Part shown: positions 7,813 to 15,586 of the stretch, one piece after another
Position numbering within the stretch: position 1 is the stretch's first letter
How the letters are laid out: each line of letters begins with the position of its first letter
Source of the DNA: Streptomyces sp. ML-6
Lineage (GTDB): Bacteria; Actinomycetota; Actinomycetes; Streptomycetales; Streptomycetaceae
DNA length: 64,000 nucleotides
Assembly (NCBI RefSeq): GCF_030116705.1
Contig: NZ_JAOTIK010000001.1
Coordinates: forward strand, 3,677,001 to 3,741,000
Reading direction: 5' to 3'
Notes under the pieces: generated by a model
The model's database searches: none
Told to the model about the DNA's origin: nothing
The model's input: the letters and a program-made list of their open reading frames with translations, nothing else
Program-made: the position numbers and the translations under genes

Positions 7813-8484
7813 ATGCCGAAGCGCGTGGACCACGAGGAACGGCGCCGCCAGATCACCGAGGCGCTCGTCCGGGTCGCCGGGCGGCGCGGGCTGCACGCGG
7901 TCGGCATGCGGGACGTCGCGGCCGAGGCCGACGTCTCGCTGCGGCTCGTGCAGTACTACTTCGGGACCAAGGAGAAGCTGCTGCTGCACGGGCTCCAGCA
8001 GCTGACCGACCGGTTCACCGCGCGGGTGGGCGAGCGGCTCCGGGCCTGCGGCGCGGACCCCGGCCCGCGCGCGACCGCCGAGGCGCTGCTCCTGGCCTCC
8101 CTCCCGACCGACGAGGAGAGCCGGACCTTCCACCTCCTCTACAGCGCGTACGCGATCCTGTCCGTGACCGACGAGGCGCTGGCCGCCCAGCCCTTCATCG
8201 ACAACCCCGACGCCGCCGAGGACGCCCTGACCGGGCTGCTGCAGAAGGCCCGGGACGCGGGGCTGACCGGCCGGGGCATGGACCCGCGCGTCGAGGCCGT
8301 CGGCCTGCTCGCCATGACGGCGGGCATGGGCATCAGCATCCTCGTGGGCCAGCGGGGGCCGGAGTCGGCCACCGAGGTGCTGCGCCACCACCTGGATCGC
8401 ATCTTCACGCCCCCACAGGGCGGCTCCCCGGAGGACGGATACGCGGAGACCGGCTCCCCGGAGGACGGTTCCCCGGGGGCGTGA
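7813..8484 (+). CDS. TetR family transcriptional regulator
   Basis: A 223-residue regulator. The helix-turn-helix lies near the N-terminus (about residues 10-55): RDVAAEADVSLRLVQYYFG is the recognition part with the usual YYxF/HF signature, followed by TKEKLLLHGLQ. The C-terminal helical domain should bind a ligand. The tail carries a short repeat (GSPEDG twice), likely unstructured. The ATG at 7813 was chosen because the in-frame ATG at 7756 overlaps the operator. It probably represses both itself and the divergent hydrolase through the dyads at 7719-7756. Confidence 0.9.
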   Translation: MPKRVDHEERRRQITEALVRVAGRRGLHAVGMRDVAAEADVSLRLVQYYFGTKEKLLLHGLQQLTDRFTARVGERLRACGADPGPRATAEALLLASLPTDEESRTFHLLYSAYAILSVTDEALAAQPFIDNPDAAEDALTGLLQKARDAGLTGRGMDPRVEAVGLLAMTAGMGISILVGQRGPESATEVLRHHLDRIFTPPQGGSPEDGYAETGSPEDGSPGA

Positions 8485-8544
8485 GCAGGGGCCGGCGTCC
8501 TGCCCGCCTCCCGCCTCCCGCCTCCCGCCTGCCCTGCGTTCCCC

Positions 8545-10692
8545 CTACTTGCCCCCGTTGACGATCGCCCGCCGCACCGCGCCCTGTTCCATTCCCCACT
8601 TCTTGAGGATCTTCGCGTACTCGCCGTTCGCGATGAGGCGGTCGAGGGCCTCCCGCACGGCGTCGCGCAGGTCCGTCCCGGACTTGGCGACCGCGATGCC
8701 GCAGAGAACGGAGTCGAGTTGTTCCCCGAGGAGTTCGAGGGTGCTGCCGTCCGGCCGGGTCGCGACGGCGTGGGCGAGTACGGGGAAGTCGGCGAGGCCG
8801 ACCGCGGACCGGCCCCTTCTCACCTCCTCGCAGAGTTCGTTCAACGTATCGAACTCCCGGATCCTCGCGTTCCCTCGGGCCGTCTCCTCCACGTATTCCC
8901 GGGCCGGGCCGCCGCGCTCGACGGCGACCGTTCGGCCGGACAGGTCGTCGGGACCCTCGATGCCTTCCGGGTTGCCCTTGCGGACGACGAGGCCGAGGCC
9001 GAGGCGGAAGTAGTCGATCATGTCGACGCCTCGTCCGGTCTTGTTCCCGGTGCCGTCCGTCCGCCCCTCCTGCCGGTCCCTGGTGTCGGTCATCGCCGAC
9101 ATGACCAGGTCGAACCGGCCCGCGTCCAGGCCGGGCAGCAAGGAGGCGAAGTTGGTGCTCTTGAACTCGAACCGCACGCCCAGTTCACGGCCGAGGGCGT
9201 TCCCGAGGTCGATGTCCATCCCGACGGTCCTGCCGTCGGGGTCGATGTACTCCATGGGCGCATAGGTGAGGTCCGAACCGACGGTGATGACGCCCTTGTC
9301 GCGTATCTCCTCCGGCAGAACGGCCCCCGGGGGCTTCTCCCCGGACTTCCCACCGGACGACGCACCCTCGGACGACGCACCTCCGGACAGCGCACCTCCG
9401 GACTTCGAACCTCCCGCGGAACCACTGGTGTCGCCCGCCCGGCTCCCCGTGTTCCCGATGCCGTCCGGCCACAGCGCCCAGCCCAGTGCCCCGCCGCCCG
9501 CCACGACCCCGGCCCCGACCAGCGCGGCGAGCACACGACGCCGACTCGGAGCCGGAGCAGGGACGGGAGCCGGAGCAGGGACGGAAGCCGGCGTCGCGGC
9601 CCCCTTGGCCACGGAAACGGTGGGCGCGAAAGCGGTGGGCACGGCGTCGGCAGGTACGACAGCGGTGGGCACGGCGTCGACGGGGCCCCAGTCGCCCAAG
9701 TCACCCGGCTCGCCCGAGCGGCCCGAAGGCTCCGAGGCGGCGGGCCCCGAGGGGCCGGAAGCGCGCGGCGGGCCCGGGGGCAGGAGCGGCCGGGTCGGGC
9801 CGCCCCGGCCGGACAGCTGCTCCAGCCCCTCGGACAGTTCGCGCAGCCGTACGGAGACGGGTTCCGGCAGCCAGTCGGCGTACGGGCCCGGGGTGCCGGA
9901 CCGGTTCATCAGCACGGGCAGCGCGGGCCGCTGCCCCGGCTCCCTCGCCAGGCAGTCCGCCGCCAGTTCCCGCAGCCCGTCCGGCAGGCCGTCGAGCCGC
10001 GGTTCCTCGTGCACGGTGCGGTACATGAGGACCTGCGGGTCGGCGCTCCCGTACGGGCCGCCGCCCGTGGCCGCGAACACGATCACCCCGCCGAGCGCAA
10101 ACACGTCCGCCGCGCCCGTGACCTCGGGCCCCGTCATGACGAGCTGCTCGGGCGCCATGAAGCCGGGGGTGCCGAGCGCGGTGCCCGTCGCCGTCAGGGC
10201 CGTCTCCGCGGCCGAGTACGCGATGCCGAAGTCGATGACGCGCGGGCCCTCGGCGGTGAGCAGGATGTTCGACGGCTTGAGGTCGCGGTGGACCAGGCCC
10301 TGCGCGTGCACCGCCGCCAGGGCGTGCAGCAGGCCCGCCGTCAGCAGCCGCACCGTGGGGCCGGGCAGCGGCCCGCCGTCGCGCACGGCGTCGGTCAGGG
10401 AGACGCCCGGCACGTAGTCGGTCGCCATCCAGGGCACGTCGTCGTGCGGCGCGGCGTCGACGACGGGGGTCACGAACGGCCCGCTCACCCGCCGGGCGGC
10501 GGCCACCTCGCGGGCGAAGCGCGTCCGGAACCCCTGGTCGTCGGCCAGTTCGGAGCGCGCGGTCTTCACCGCCACCGCCCGCCCGTCCGCCGAGTGGCCG
10601 AGGTAGACCCGTCCCATGCCGCCGCCCCCGAGCAGCCCGGTGATCCGGAACGGGCCGATCTGCTGCGGATCGTGCTTCGACAGCGGTCGCAC
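8545..10692 (-). CDS. Ser/Thr protein kinase fused to an extracytoplasmic solute-binding domain
   Basis: A 715-residue membrane-spanning receptor kinase. Cytoplasmic part: glycine loop GGGGMGRVYLG (about 22-32), VAVK lysine (43), HRDLKPSN catalytic loop (135-142), DFG (154-156), APE-type segment FMAPEQL. A Pro/Ala/Ser-rich linker follows, then one membrane span (about 384-408). The outer part (about 455-700) is a family 3 periplasmic-binding-protein fold: ITVGSDLTYAPMEYIDPDG, DIDLGNALGRELG, the DLVMSAMTDTRDRQ segment and GRTVAVERGG are all classical for amino-acid-binding SBP_bac_3 domains. So the kinase probably senses a small extracellular ligand directly. The GTG at 10692 follows AGGGGGG; the frame stays open further upstream but without kinase homology. 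Confidence 0.92.
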   Translation of the reverse strand: MRPLSKHDPQQIGPFRITGLLGGGGMGRVYLGHSADGRAVAVKTARSELADDQGFRTRFAREVAAARRVSGPFVTPVVDAAPHDDVPWMATDYVPGVSLTDAVRDGGPLPGPTVRLLTAGLLHALAAVHAQGLVHRDLKPSNILLTAEGPRVIDFGIAYSAAETALTATGTALGTPGFMAPEQLVMTGPEVTGAADVFALGGVIVFAATGGGPYGSADPQVLMYRTVHEEPRLDGLPDGLRELAADCLAREPGQRPALPVLMNRSGTPGPYADWLPEPVSVRLRELSEGLEQLSGRGGPTRPLLPPGPPRASGPSGPAASEPSGRSGEPGDLGDWGPVDAVPTAVVPADAVPTAFAPTVSVAKGAATPASVPAPAPVPAPAPSRRRVLAALVGAGVVAGGGALGWALWPDGIGNTGSRAGDTSGSAGGSKSGGALSGGASSEGASSGGKSGEKPPGAVLPEEIRDKGVITVGSDLTYAPMEYIDPDGRTVGMDIDLGNALGRELGVRFEFKSTNFASLLPGLDAGRFDLVMSAMTDTRDRQEGRTDGTGNKTGRGVDMIDYFRLGLGLVVRKGNPEGIEGPDDLSGRTVAVERGGPAREYVEETARGNARIREFDTLNELCEEVRRGRSAVGLADFPVLAHAVATRPDGSTLELLGEQLDSVLCGIAVAKSGTDLRDAVREALDRLIANGEYAKILKKWGMEQGAVRRAIVNGGK

Positions 10693-10860
10693 AGAGCCCC
10701 CCTGCTCACGACGGCGATTGAGTACCGCAGTATCCCGCACCCACTCGCGCCCCCGCCCGGCCCCCCGTCCGCACCCGCTCCACCCGCCGCACCTGTCACA
10801 TGGCACGGCACGCACGACATCTGAACCACTGACATGTGTCCACACCACATCCGGAACGTG

Positions 10861-10888
10861 GCACATGTCACGTGGCGCATGTCACGTG
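10861..10888. repeat. Two tandem 14-bp units ending in TGTCACGTG
   Basis: GCACATGTCACGTG (10861-10874) is followed directly by GCGCATGTCACGTG (10875-10888), 13 of 14 identical. Each contains the palindrome CACGTG. They lie between the divergent kinase and conservon genes and could be paired regulator sites. The rest of the 10693-11209 gap holds the hairpin at 10905 and an A/T-rich promoter-like stretch near 11018-11055. Confidence 0.5.
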
Positions 10889-10904
10889 GAATGCGAAAGG
10901 GGCT

Positions 10905-10939
10905 CGGGGCTTCACGGGCAGTTCACCCGTGAAGCCCCG
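10905..10939. terminator. Strong 14-bp hairpin between divergent genes
   Basis: CGGGGCTTCACGGG pairs perfectly with CCCGTGAAGCCCCG around a seven-base loop. No gene runs into it from the left, and the next gene starts 270 bp to the right, so as a terminator it would have to serve an unseen short transcript or block read-through. It could also be a stable leader element. Confidence 0.5.
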
Positions 10940-11209
10940 ATCGCTTTACCACTGGCGTGGAAAAACCGCCACCAGTTGTGAACATTCGGAGACAAGCGTG
11001 CAACTGGCGCGTCGGTCTTGACAATTGACCGTCTGACCGATGTTAAGATCATCTTACTTCCAGTGGGCTGACGGCATATGGGGGCATTCCAGGAGGAATG
11101 AATTCCTCGGCCACACATCCGGAGGGGCCTTCCTTGGGTGGCGCAAGCAAGGGCTCGACCAGCCCGGAATGTGCGGCGCACGAGGAAGCGCAGAGCCGTT
11201 TCCCTAGCC

Positions 11210-12505
11210 ATGGCACTTGAAGTGAGTTTCATGACATTTGCACAGGGCCCACTTTTCTGGGCACTGGTTGTCGTCGCGCTGATCGCCGTGGGTGCCGTTC
11301 TGCGCGCTCGCAGGATCAATATCGGACTGCGCAGACAGAACGCCGAACTCCGGGCCGACCGCGATGCGTTGAAGCGCAATCGGGATGAACTGCATATGGC
11401 CCACACCACCTTGACGCACCGCCACTCCTCCGAGCTGGCCGAGGTCCGCCGGGACGCCGAGGAGGAGACCAAGGCCGTCCTCAAGGCGGCCGTGCGCACC
11501 CTCCAGGGGCTCGCGGACGAGCAGCAGGTGGTCATCGAGAACGCCCAGAAGAAGCACGGCGACGACCCCGGCATCCTCGCCGACCTGATGGCCGTCGACC
11601 ATGCCAACAGCCAGTTCGGGCGCCGCGCGCAGGGCATCGCGGTGCTGTGCGGCGGCTGGCTCGGGCGCCGGGAGACCGTCGCCTCGGTCTTCGACGTGGC
11701 CCGCAGCGCCCAGGGCCGTATCCGGCAGTTCGACCGGGTGCGGATCAACGGGCAGGTGAACTTCTCGGTCGTCAGCAAGGCCGTGGAGCCCGTCGCGGTC
11801 GTCCTCGCCGAGCTGCTGGCCAACGCCACCAACTACTCCGCCCCCGGCACCCCGGTGGAGATCAACATCCAGGCGGTGCCGAAGGGCGTCTGCATCATCG
11901 TCGACGACGCCGGTCTCGGCATGGGGCAGGAGGAGAAGGACCGGGCCGCCGCGCTCCTCGCGCCGCAGGCCGCGATCAGCGTCTCCAGTCTGGGCATTCC
12001 CCCGCAGTTCGGCTTCGCCGTCTCCGGCGTGCTGGCCGCCCGCTACGGTTTCAGGGTCTCGGTGGACTCCGTGTCCCCCTACGGAGGTGTGCGCGCGGTG
12101 GTCCTGTTGCCCGACGAGTTGCTCACCAACGACGTACCCGTCGCTCCCCCGGCCGCCGCCCACCACGAGGCGGACGTGGCCGCGTTCCCCCGGCGCCAGG
12201 TGCCCGTGCAGTCGGCACCGGCCCACTCGGCCCCCGCGCAGTCCCCGACCCCGCTGTTCCCGCCGGCCTCCCACCCGGTCGCCACCCCGCAGCCCGCCGG
12301 GCCCGGCGGGCCCGCCGGGGCGATGCCCACCACCGCCGGCGGCCTGCCCAAGCGTCGTCGCAAGAGCCCCGTCTCGGTGGTGCCGTCGGCCGAACCGGCT
12401 CCGGTGCGCAGCAGTGAGGAGACCGCTTCCCGTCTGGGCGCGTTCCAGCGCGGAACGCGATCCGGGCGCGACATGACGACGACGGAAGGACCCGAGTTCC
12501 CGTGA
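11210..12505 (+). CDS. cvnA: Conservon sensor ATPase (CvnA-like histidine-kinase fold)
   Basis: A 431-residue membrane protein that opens a conservon. One membrane span lies at about residues 13-32, followed by a coiled coil rich in Arg/Glu, then a histidine-kinase-type ATPase domain: ELLANATNYSAP is the N box and DDAGLGMG the G1 box. As in other CvnA proteins, no clear phospho-acceptor H box is seen. The tail is Pro/Ala-rich and ends basic. In Streptomyces conservons CvnA works with the roadblock, DUF742 and GTPase proteins as a membrane-associated complex likened to eukaryotic G-protein systems. Start is uncertain: ATG 11210, ATG 11231 and GTG 11138 are all possible. The stop overlaps the next start. 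Confidence 0.88.
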   Translation: MALEVSFMTFAQGPLFWALVVVALIAVGAVLRARRINIGLRRQNAELRADRDALKRNRDELHMAHTTLTHRHSSELAEVRRDAEEETKAVLKAAVRTLQGLADEQQVVIENAQKKHGDDPGILADLMAVDHANSQFGRRAQGIAVLCGGWLGRRETVASVFDVARSAQGRIRQFDRVRINGQVNFSVVSKAVEPVAVVLAELLANATNYSAPGTPVEINIQAVPKGVCIIVDDAGLGMGQEEKDRAAALLAPQAAISVSSLGIPPQFGFAVSGVLAARYGFRVSVDSVSPYGGVRAVVLLPDELLTNDVPVAPPAAAHHEADVAAFPRRQVPVQSAPAHSAPAQSPTPLFPPASHPVATPQPAGPGGPAGAMPTTAGGLPKRRRKSPVSVVPSAEPAPVRSSEETASRLGAFQRGTRSGRDMTTTEGPEFP

Positions 12506-12912
12506 ACCCCGATCTGACCTGGGTACTCAACGATGTGATCCAGGTACCCGGCGCCCGGCACGCCATCCTCGTCTCCGCCGACGGCCTGCTGCTGGCCAGC
12601 TCCAGTGACATCGGCCGGGACGACGCGGAGACCGTGGCGGCCGCGATGAGTTCCATGCAGTCGCTGAGCCGGGCCGTCGCCCCCTTCATCGGGGACCGGA
12701 CCCCGGGCCGCTGGCGCCAGACGCTGCTGGAGTACGAGCACGGCTGGATCTTCCTGATCGCGGCGGGCTCCGGCGCCTACCTGGCCGCCGCCGCCGCGGC
12801 CGACGTCGACATGGAGGCCATGTCCTTCCGCATGCAGCAGCAGGTGACGGCGCTGGGGAAGGCGATGACCACACCTCCCCGCCACAACGCGGGGGCGGGA
12901 ATCGACGCATGA
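12502..12912 (+). CDS. cvnB: Conservon roadblock/LC7 protein (CvnB)
   Basis: A 136-residue single-domain roadblock/LC7 protein. The start NPDLTWVLNDVIQVPGARHAILVS, read as an alpha helix then the strand AILVSADGLLLA, is diagnostic. Such proteins dimerise and act as GTPase-activating or scaffolding partners of small GTPases such as MglA/MglB; here the partner is the CvnD GTPase two genes on. It starts with GTG in a GTGA overlap with cvnA, so it is translationally coupled, and its own stop overlaps the cvnC start. Confidence 0.93.
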   Translation: MNPDLTWVLNDVIQVPGARHAILVSADGLLLASSSDIGRDDAETVAAAMSSMQSLSRAVAPFIGDRTPGRWRQTLLEYEHGWIFLIAAGSGAYLAAAAAADVDMEAMSFRMQQQVTALGKAMTTPPRHNAGAGIDA

Positions 12913-13283
12913 CGATGCCGGGCGAGGAACAGTCGGTCAGCAGCGGGTTCGTCCGGTCCTACGTGATCACCGGCGGGCGCGGTCTGCCCGACGCGGGGGA
13001 CCTCTCCCTGGTCACCCTGGTCACCATCGCGCCGGACCGGCAGCCGCCGGCCAACGCGAGCCCGGAGGTCCGGGCGATCTGGGAACTGTGCTCCGGCGGT
13101 TACCTGTCGGTGGCCGAGGTGGCGGGCCATCTCGGCCAGCCGGTCGGGGTGGCCCGGCTGCTGCTGAACGACTTAGCGGAACAGGGTCATCTGATGCGCC
13201 GCAAGGCGCCGCCACCGGCTCAGCTCGTTGACAGGAAGATCCTCGAAGAGGTGTTGCATGGACTCCACGTCCGGTTCGGCTGA
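12909..13283 (+). CDS. cvnC: Conservon DUF742 protein (CvnC)
   Basis: A 124-residue DUF742 protein. SGFVRSYVITGGR at the start and the winged-helix-like part VAEVAGHLGQPVGVARLLLNDLAEQGHL are family hallmarks. It starts in an ATGA overlap with cvnB and its 3' end overlaps the start of cvnD by 26 bases, so all four conservon core genes are tightly coupled. Its molecular job is not established; the helix-turn-helix-like fold suggests a regulator or adaptor within the complex. Confidence 0.92.
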   Translation: MTMPGEEQSVSSGFVRSYVITGGRGLPDAGDLSLVTLVTIAPDRQPPANASPEVRAIWELCSGGYLSVAEVAGHLGQPVGVARLLLNDLAEQGHLMRRKAPPPAQLVDRKILEEVLHGLHVRFG

Positions 13284-13848
13284 GAGCATCTATGTGCCGG
13301 ACGCGGTGCGGCGTGCGGCGAAGATCCTGGTCGTCGGACACTTCGCCGTGGGCAAGACGACGCTCATCGGCACCCTCTCCGAGATCACTCCGCTGCGCAC
13401 CGAGGAGCGGATGACGCAGGCGAGCGCCCACATCGACGACCTGCGGGGCGCGCCCGACAAGGTGACCACCACGGTCGCGCTGGACTTCGGGCGTCTGACG
13501 CTGAGCGACGAGCTGGTGCTGTACCTGTTCGGCACGCCCGGCCAGCAGCGCTTCGTCGAGCTGTGGGAGGACATGGCGCGCGGTTCGCTCGGCGCGCTGC
13601 TCCTCGTCGACCCGGCCCGTCTCGCCGACACCTTCCCGGTGATCGACCTGATCGAGTCGTACGGGCTGGAGTACGCGGTCGCGGTGAACAGCTTCGACCC
13701 GTACTCGCAGCACGCCGAGGACGAGCTGCGCGAGGCCCTGGACCTGCTGCCGGACACCCCGGTCGTGTACTGCGACGCCCGGGACGAGAAGTCGTCCGCA
13801 CAGGCCCTGATCACCCTGGTCCAGCACCTTCTGACCCGCGTGGCCTGA
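13258..13848 (+). CDS. cvnD: Conservon small GTPase (CvnD)
   Basis: A 196-residue Ras-like GTPase. The P loop is GHFAVGKTT (about residues 22-30), switch II is FGTPGQQRF (the Drg/Rag-like TPGQ form instead of DTAGQ), and the base-recognition region around AVNSFDP replaces NKxD, as usual in CvnD. It should cycle between GTP and GDP under the control of CvnB. The ATG at 13258 is preceded by AGAGGTG and lies inside the cvnC frame. A likely hairpin with a T run follows at 13874-13930, so part of the transcription may stop here before the P450 genes. Confidence 0.92.
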   Translation: MDSTSGSAESIYVPDAVRRAAKILVVGHFAVGKTTLIGTLSEITPLRTEERMTQASAHIDDLRGAPDKVTTTVALDFGRLTLSDELVLYLFGTPGQQRFVELWEDMARGSLGALLLVDPARLADTFPVIDLIESYGLEYAVAVNSFDPYSQHAEDELREALDLLPDTPVVYCDARDEKSSAQALITLVQHLLTRVA

Positions 13849-13873
13849 AGGTCCCGGCCGGCGGGAGCCGGCC

Positions 13874-13930
13874 CGGAGCCCCCGACCGCCCGTGCCGCCC
13901 GCCGGTACGGGCGGGTCCGGGCTCCGTTTT
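13874..13930 (+). terminator. Imperfect hairpin with T run after cvnD
   Basis: CGGAGCC... on the left pairs with ...GGGCTCCG on the right, extended inward by CGCCCGT/ACGGGCG with a few mismatches, followed by TTTT. It sits between the conservon core and the first P450 gene and could attenuate, rather than fully stop, read-through. Confidence 0.45.
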
Positions 13931-13982
13931 CCGTCCACCGTCCGGCCCCCGCAGGGCCCGGACCCACATCGAGGAATGACAT

Positions 13983-15374
13983 ATGGACTCGTCGCCGGGA
14001 GCCACCCCGTACGGCGCCCCCACCGGGTGCCCGATGCACGGGGAGCGGCAGACGTCGCTCTACGGGCCGGAGTTCGCGTCCGACCCGCAGCGCGTGTACG
14101 ACGCGTTCCGGGCACACGGCCCCGCCGCCCCGATCGAGCTCGCCCCCGGGGTGGAGGCCACCCTGGTCGTGCAGCACGAGGCCGCGCTCCGGGTGTTGCA
14201 GAACCCGTCCTTCTTCGCCCGGGACGCGCGGCGCTGGGCCGCGCTGCGGGAGGGGCGCGTACCGCTCGACAGCCCGGTGCTGCCCATGATGGCGTACCGG
14301 CCCAACTGCCTGTTCACGGACGGCACCGAGCACCTCCGGCTGCGCAAGGCGGTCACCGAGAGCCTCGCCCGGCTCAACACCACCCGGCTCAGCCGGGACG
14401 TGGAGCGCATCGCCGACTACCTCATCGACCAGTTCATCGAGCGCGGCACCGCCGACCTGCTGGGCGAGTACGCCAAGTTGCTGCCGCTGCTGCTGTTCAA
14501 CCAGCTCTTCGGCTGCCCCGGCGACATCGGCGACCGGCTGACCCGCAGCATGTCCGCCATCTTCGACGGCGAGGACGTGCTGCGGGCCAACGACGAGCTG
14601 ACCGAGTGCCTGATGGAACTCGTCGCGCTCAAGCGGCGCCAGCCCGGCGAGGACATCACCTCCTGGCTCATCCAGCACCCGGCGGGGCTGCGGGACGAGG
14701 AGCTGAAGGACCAGCTCGTCATGCTGATGGGCGCGGGCATCGAGCCGGAGCGCAACCTGATCGGCAACGCGCTGCTGCTCATGCTGTCCAGCGACACCGG
14801 GGCCGGGCAGCGGCGGGGCACCGGGATGCTGGTCGAGGACGCCCTCGACGACGTGCTGTGGAACAACCCGCCGATCGCCAACTACGCCACGCACTACCCG
14901 GTGCAGGACGTCGACCTGGGCGGTACGACGCTGCGGGCGGAGACCCCCGTACTGATCAGTTTCGCCGCCGCGAACAGCGATCCCGCGCTCACCGACGCCC
15001 GCCAGACCCTCAGCAAGGGCGCCCATCTGGCCTGGGGCGCGGGTCCGCACGTCTGCCCGGCGAAGTCCCCCGCGCAGCTCATCGCCCTCACCGCGATCGA
15101 GAAGATCCTCAACACCGTGCCCGATCTGACCCTCGCCGTGTCGCCCTCCGGCGTCGAGTGGCGGCCGGGTCCGTTCCACCGCGCGCTGGTGTCACTGCCC
15201 GTCAGGTTCAGCCCGAGCCCGGCGCGCGGCGCCCGGACGGCGGCGGTGCAGGCGCCCGTTTCGCCCCGGATCTCCGTACCGGGCGAGGCGCCCGCCCCGT
15301 ACCCGGACCCCGCCCGGCAGTCGAAGCGGACGAAGGGCTGGTGGAGTTCCTTCCTGGACGTCTTCCGCGCCTGA
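13983..15374 (+). CDS. cvnE: Conservon cytochrome P450 lacking the ExxR motif (CYP157-like)
   Basis: A 463-residue cytochrome P450. The heme ligand Cys is present in GAGPHVCPAK (about residue 358) and the I-helix region reads LMGAGIEPERN. At the K helix, where P450s have ExxR, this protein reads LDDVLWNNPP (about 289-298): the Glu is Asp and the Arg is Trp. CYP157 enzymes of Streptomyces conservons are known to lack ExxR, so the protein fits that family rather than being simply damaged. The C-terminus has a 50-residue Pro/Ala-rich extension. ATG 13983 follows GAGGAATGAC. Substrate unknown. Confidence 0.88.
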   Translation: MDSSPGATPYGAPTGCPMHGERQTSLYGPEFASDPQRVYDAFRAHGPAAPIELAPGVEATLVVQHEAALRVLQNPSFFARDARRWAALREGRVPLDSPVLPMMAYRPNCLFTDGTEHLRLRKAVTESLARLNTTRLSRDVERIADYLIDQFIERGTADLLGEYAKLLPLLLFNQLFGCPGDIGDRLTRSMSAIFDGEDVLRANDELTECLMELVALKRRQPGEDITSWLIQHPAGLRDEELKDQLVMLMGAGIEPERNLIGNALLLMLSSDTGAGQRRGTGMLVEDALDDVLWNNPPIANYATHYPVQDVDLGGTTLRAETPVLISFAAANSDPALTDARQTLSKGAHLAWGAGPHVCPAKSPAQLIALTAIEKILNTVPDLTLAVSPSGVEWRPGPFHRALVSLPVRFSPSPARGARTAAVQAPVSPRISVPGEAPAPYPDPARQSKRTKGWWSSFLDVFRA

Positions 15375-15586
15375 CCCGTTCGGGGCGGACGACTTGTCCG
15401 TACAAACCAGGGTTTCACGCCATCGAACGCAGGGTTTCCGGAGGGAGTCGAGGACACGCCCGGCACATGACAAGGGGTCGGGCGTGAGTTCGGTTGTGAC
15501 ACGGGCAACAGAGATCCGCGCATGGTTGCCGCATGCGGAGGGGTAGGTTCTGCCGGTAACCAGGAGCCCAGGTCAAGGAACTCTGC

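Noticed and set aside
11018..11050. Promoter TTGACA...TAAGAT for the conservon
   Set aside because: The hexamers are 20 bp apart (or 13 from the second TTGACC), outside the normal range; the A/T-rich stretch is probably promoter DNA but no pair could be fixed.
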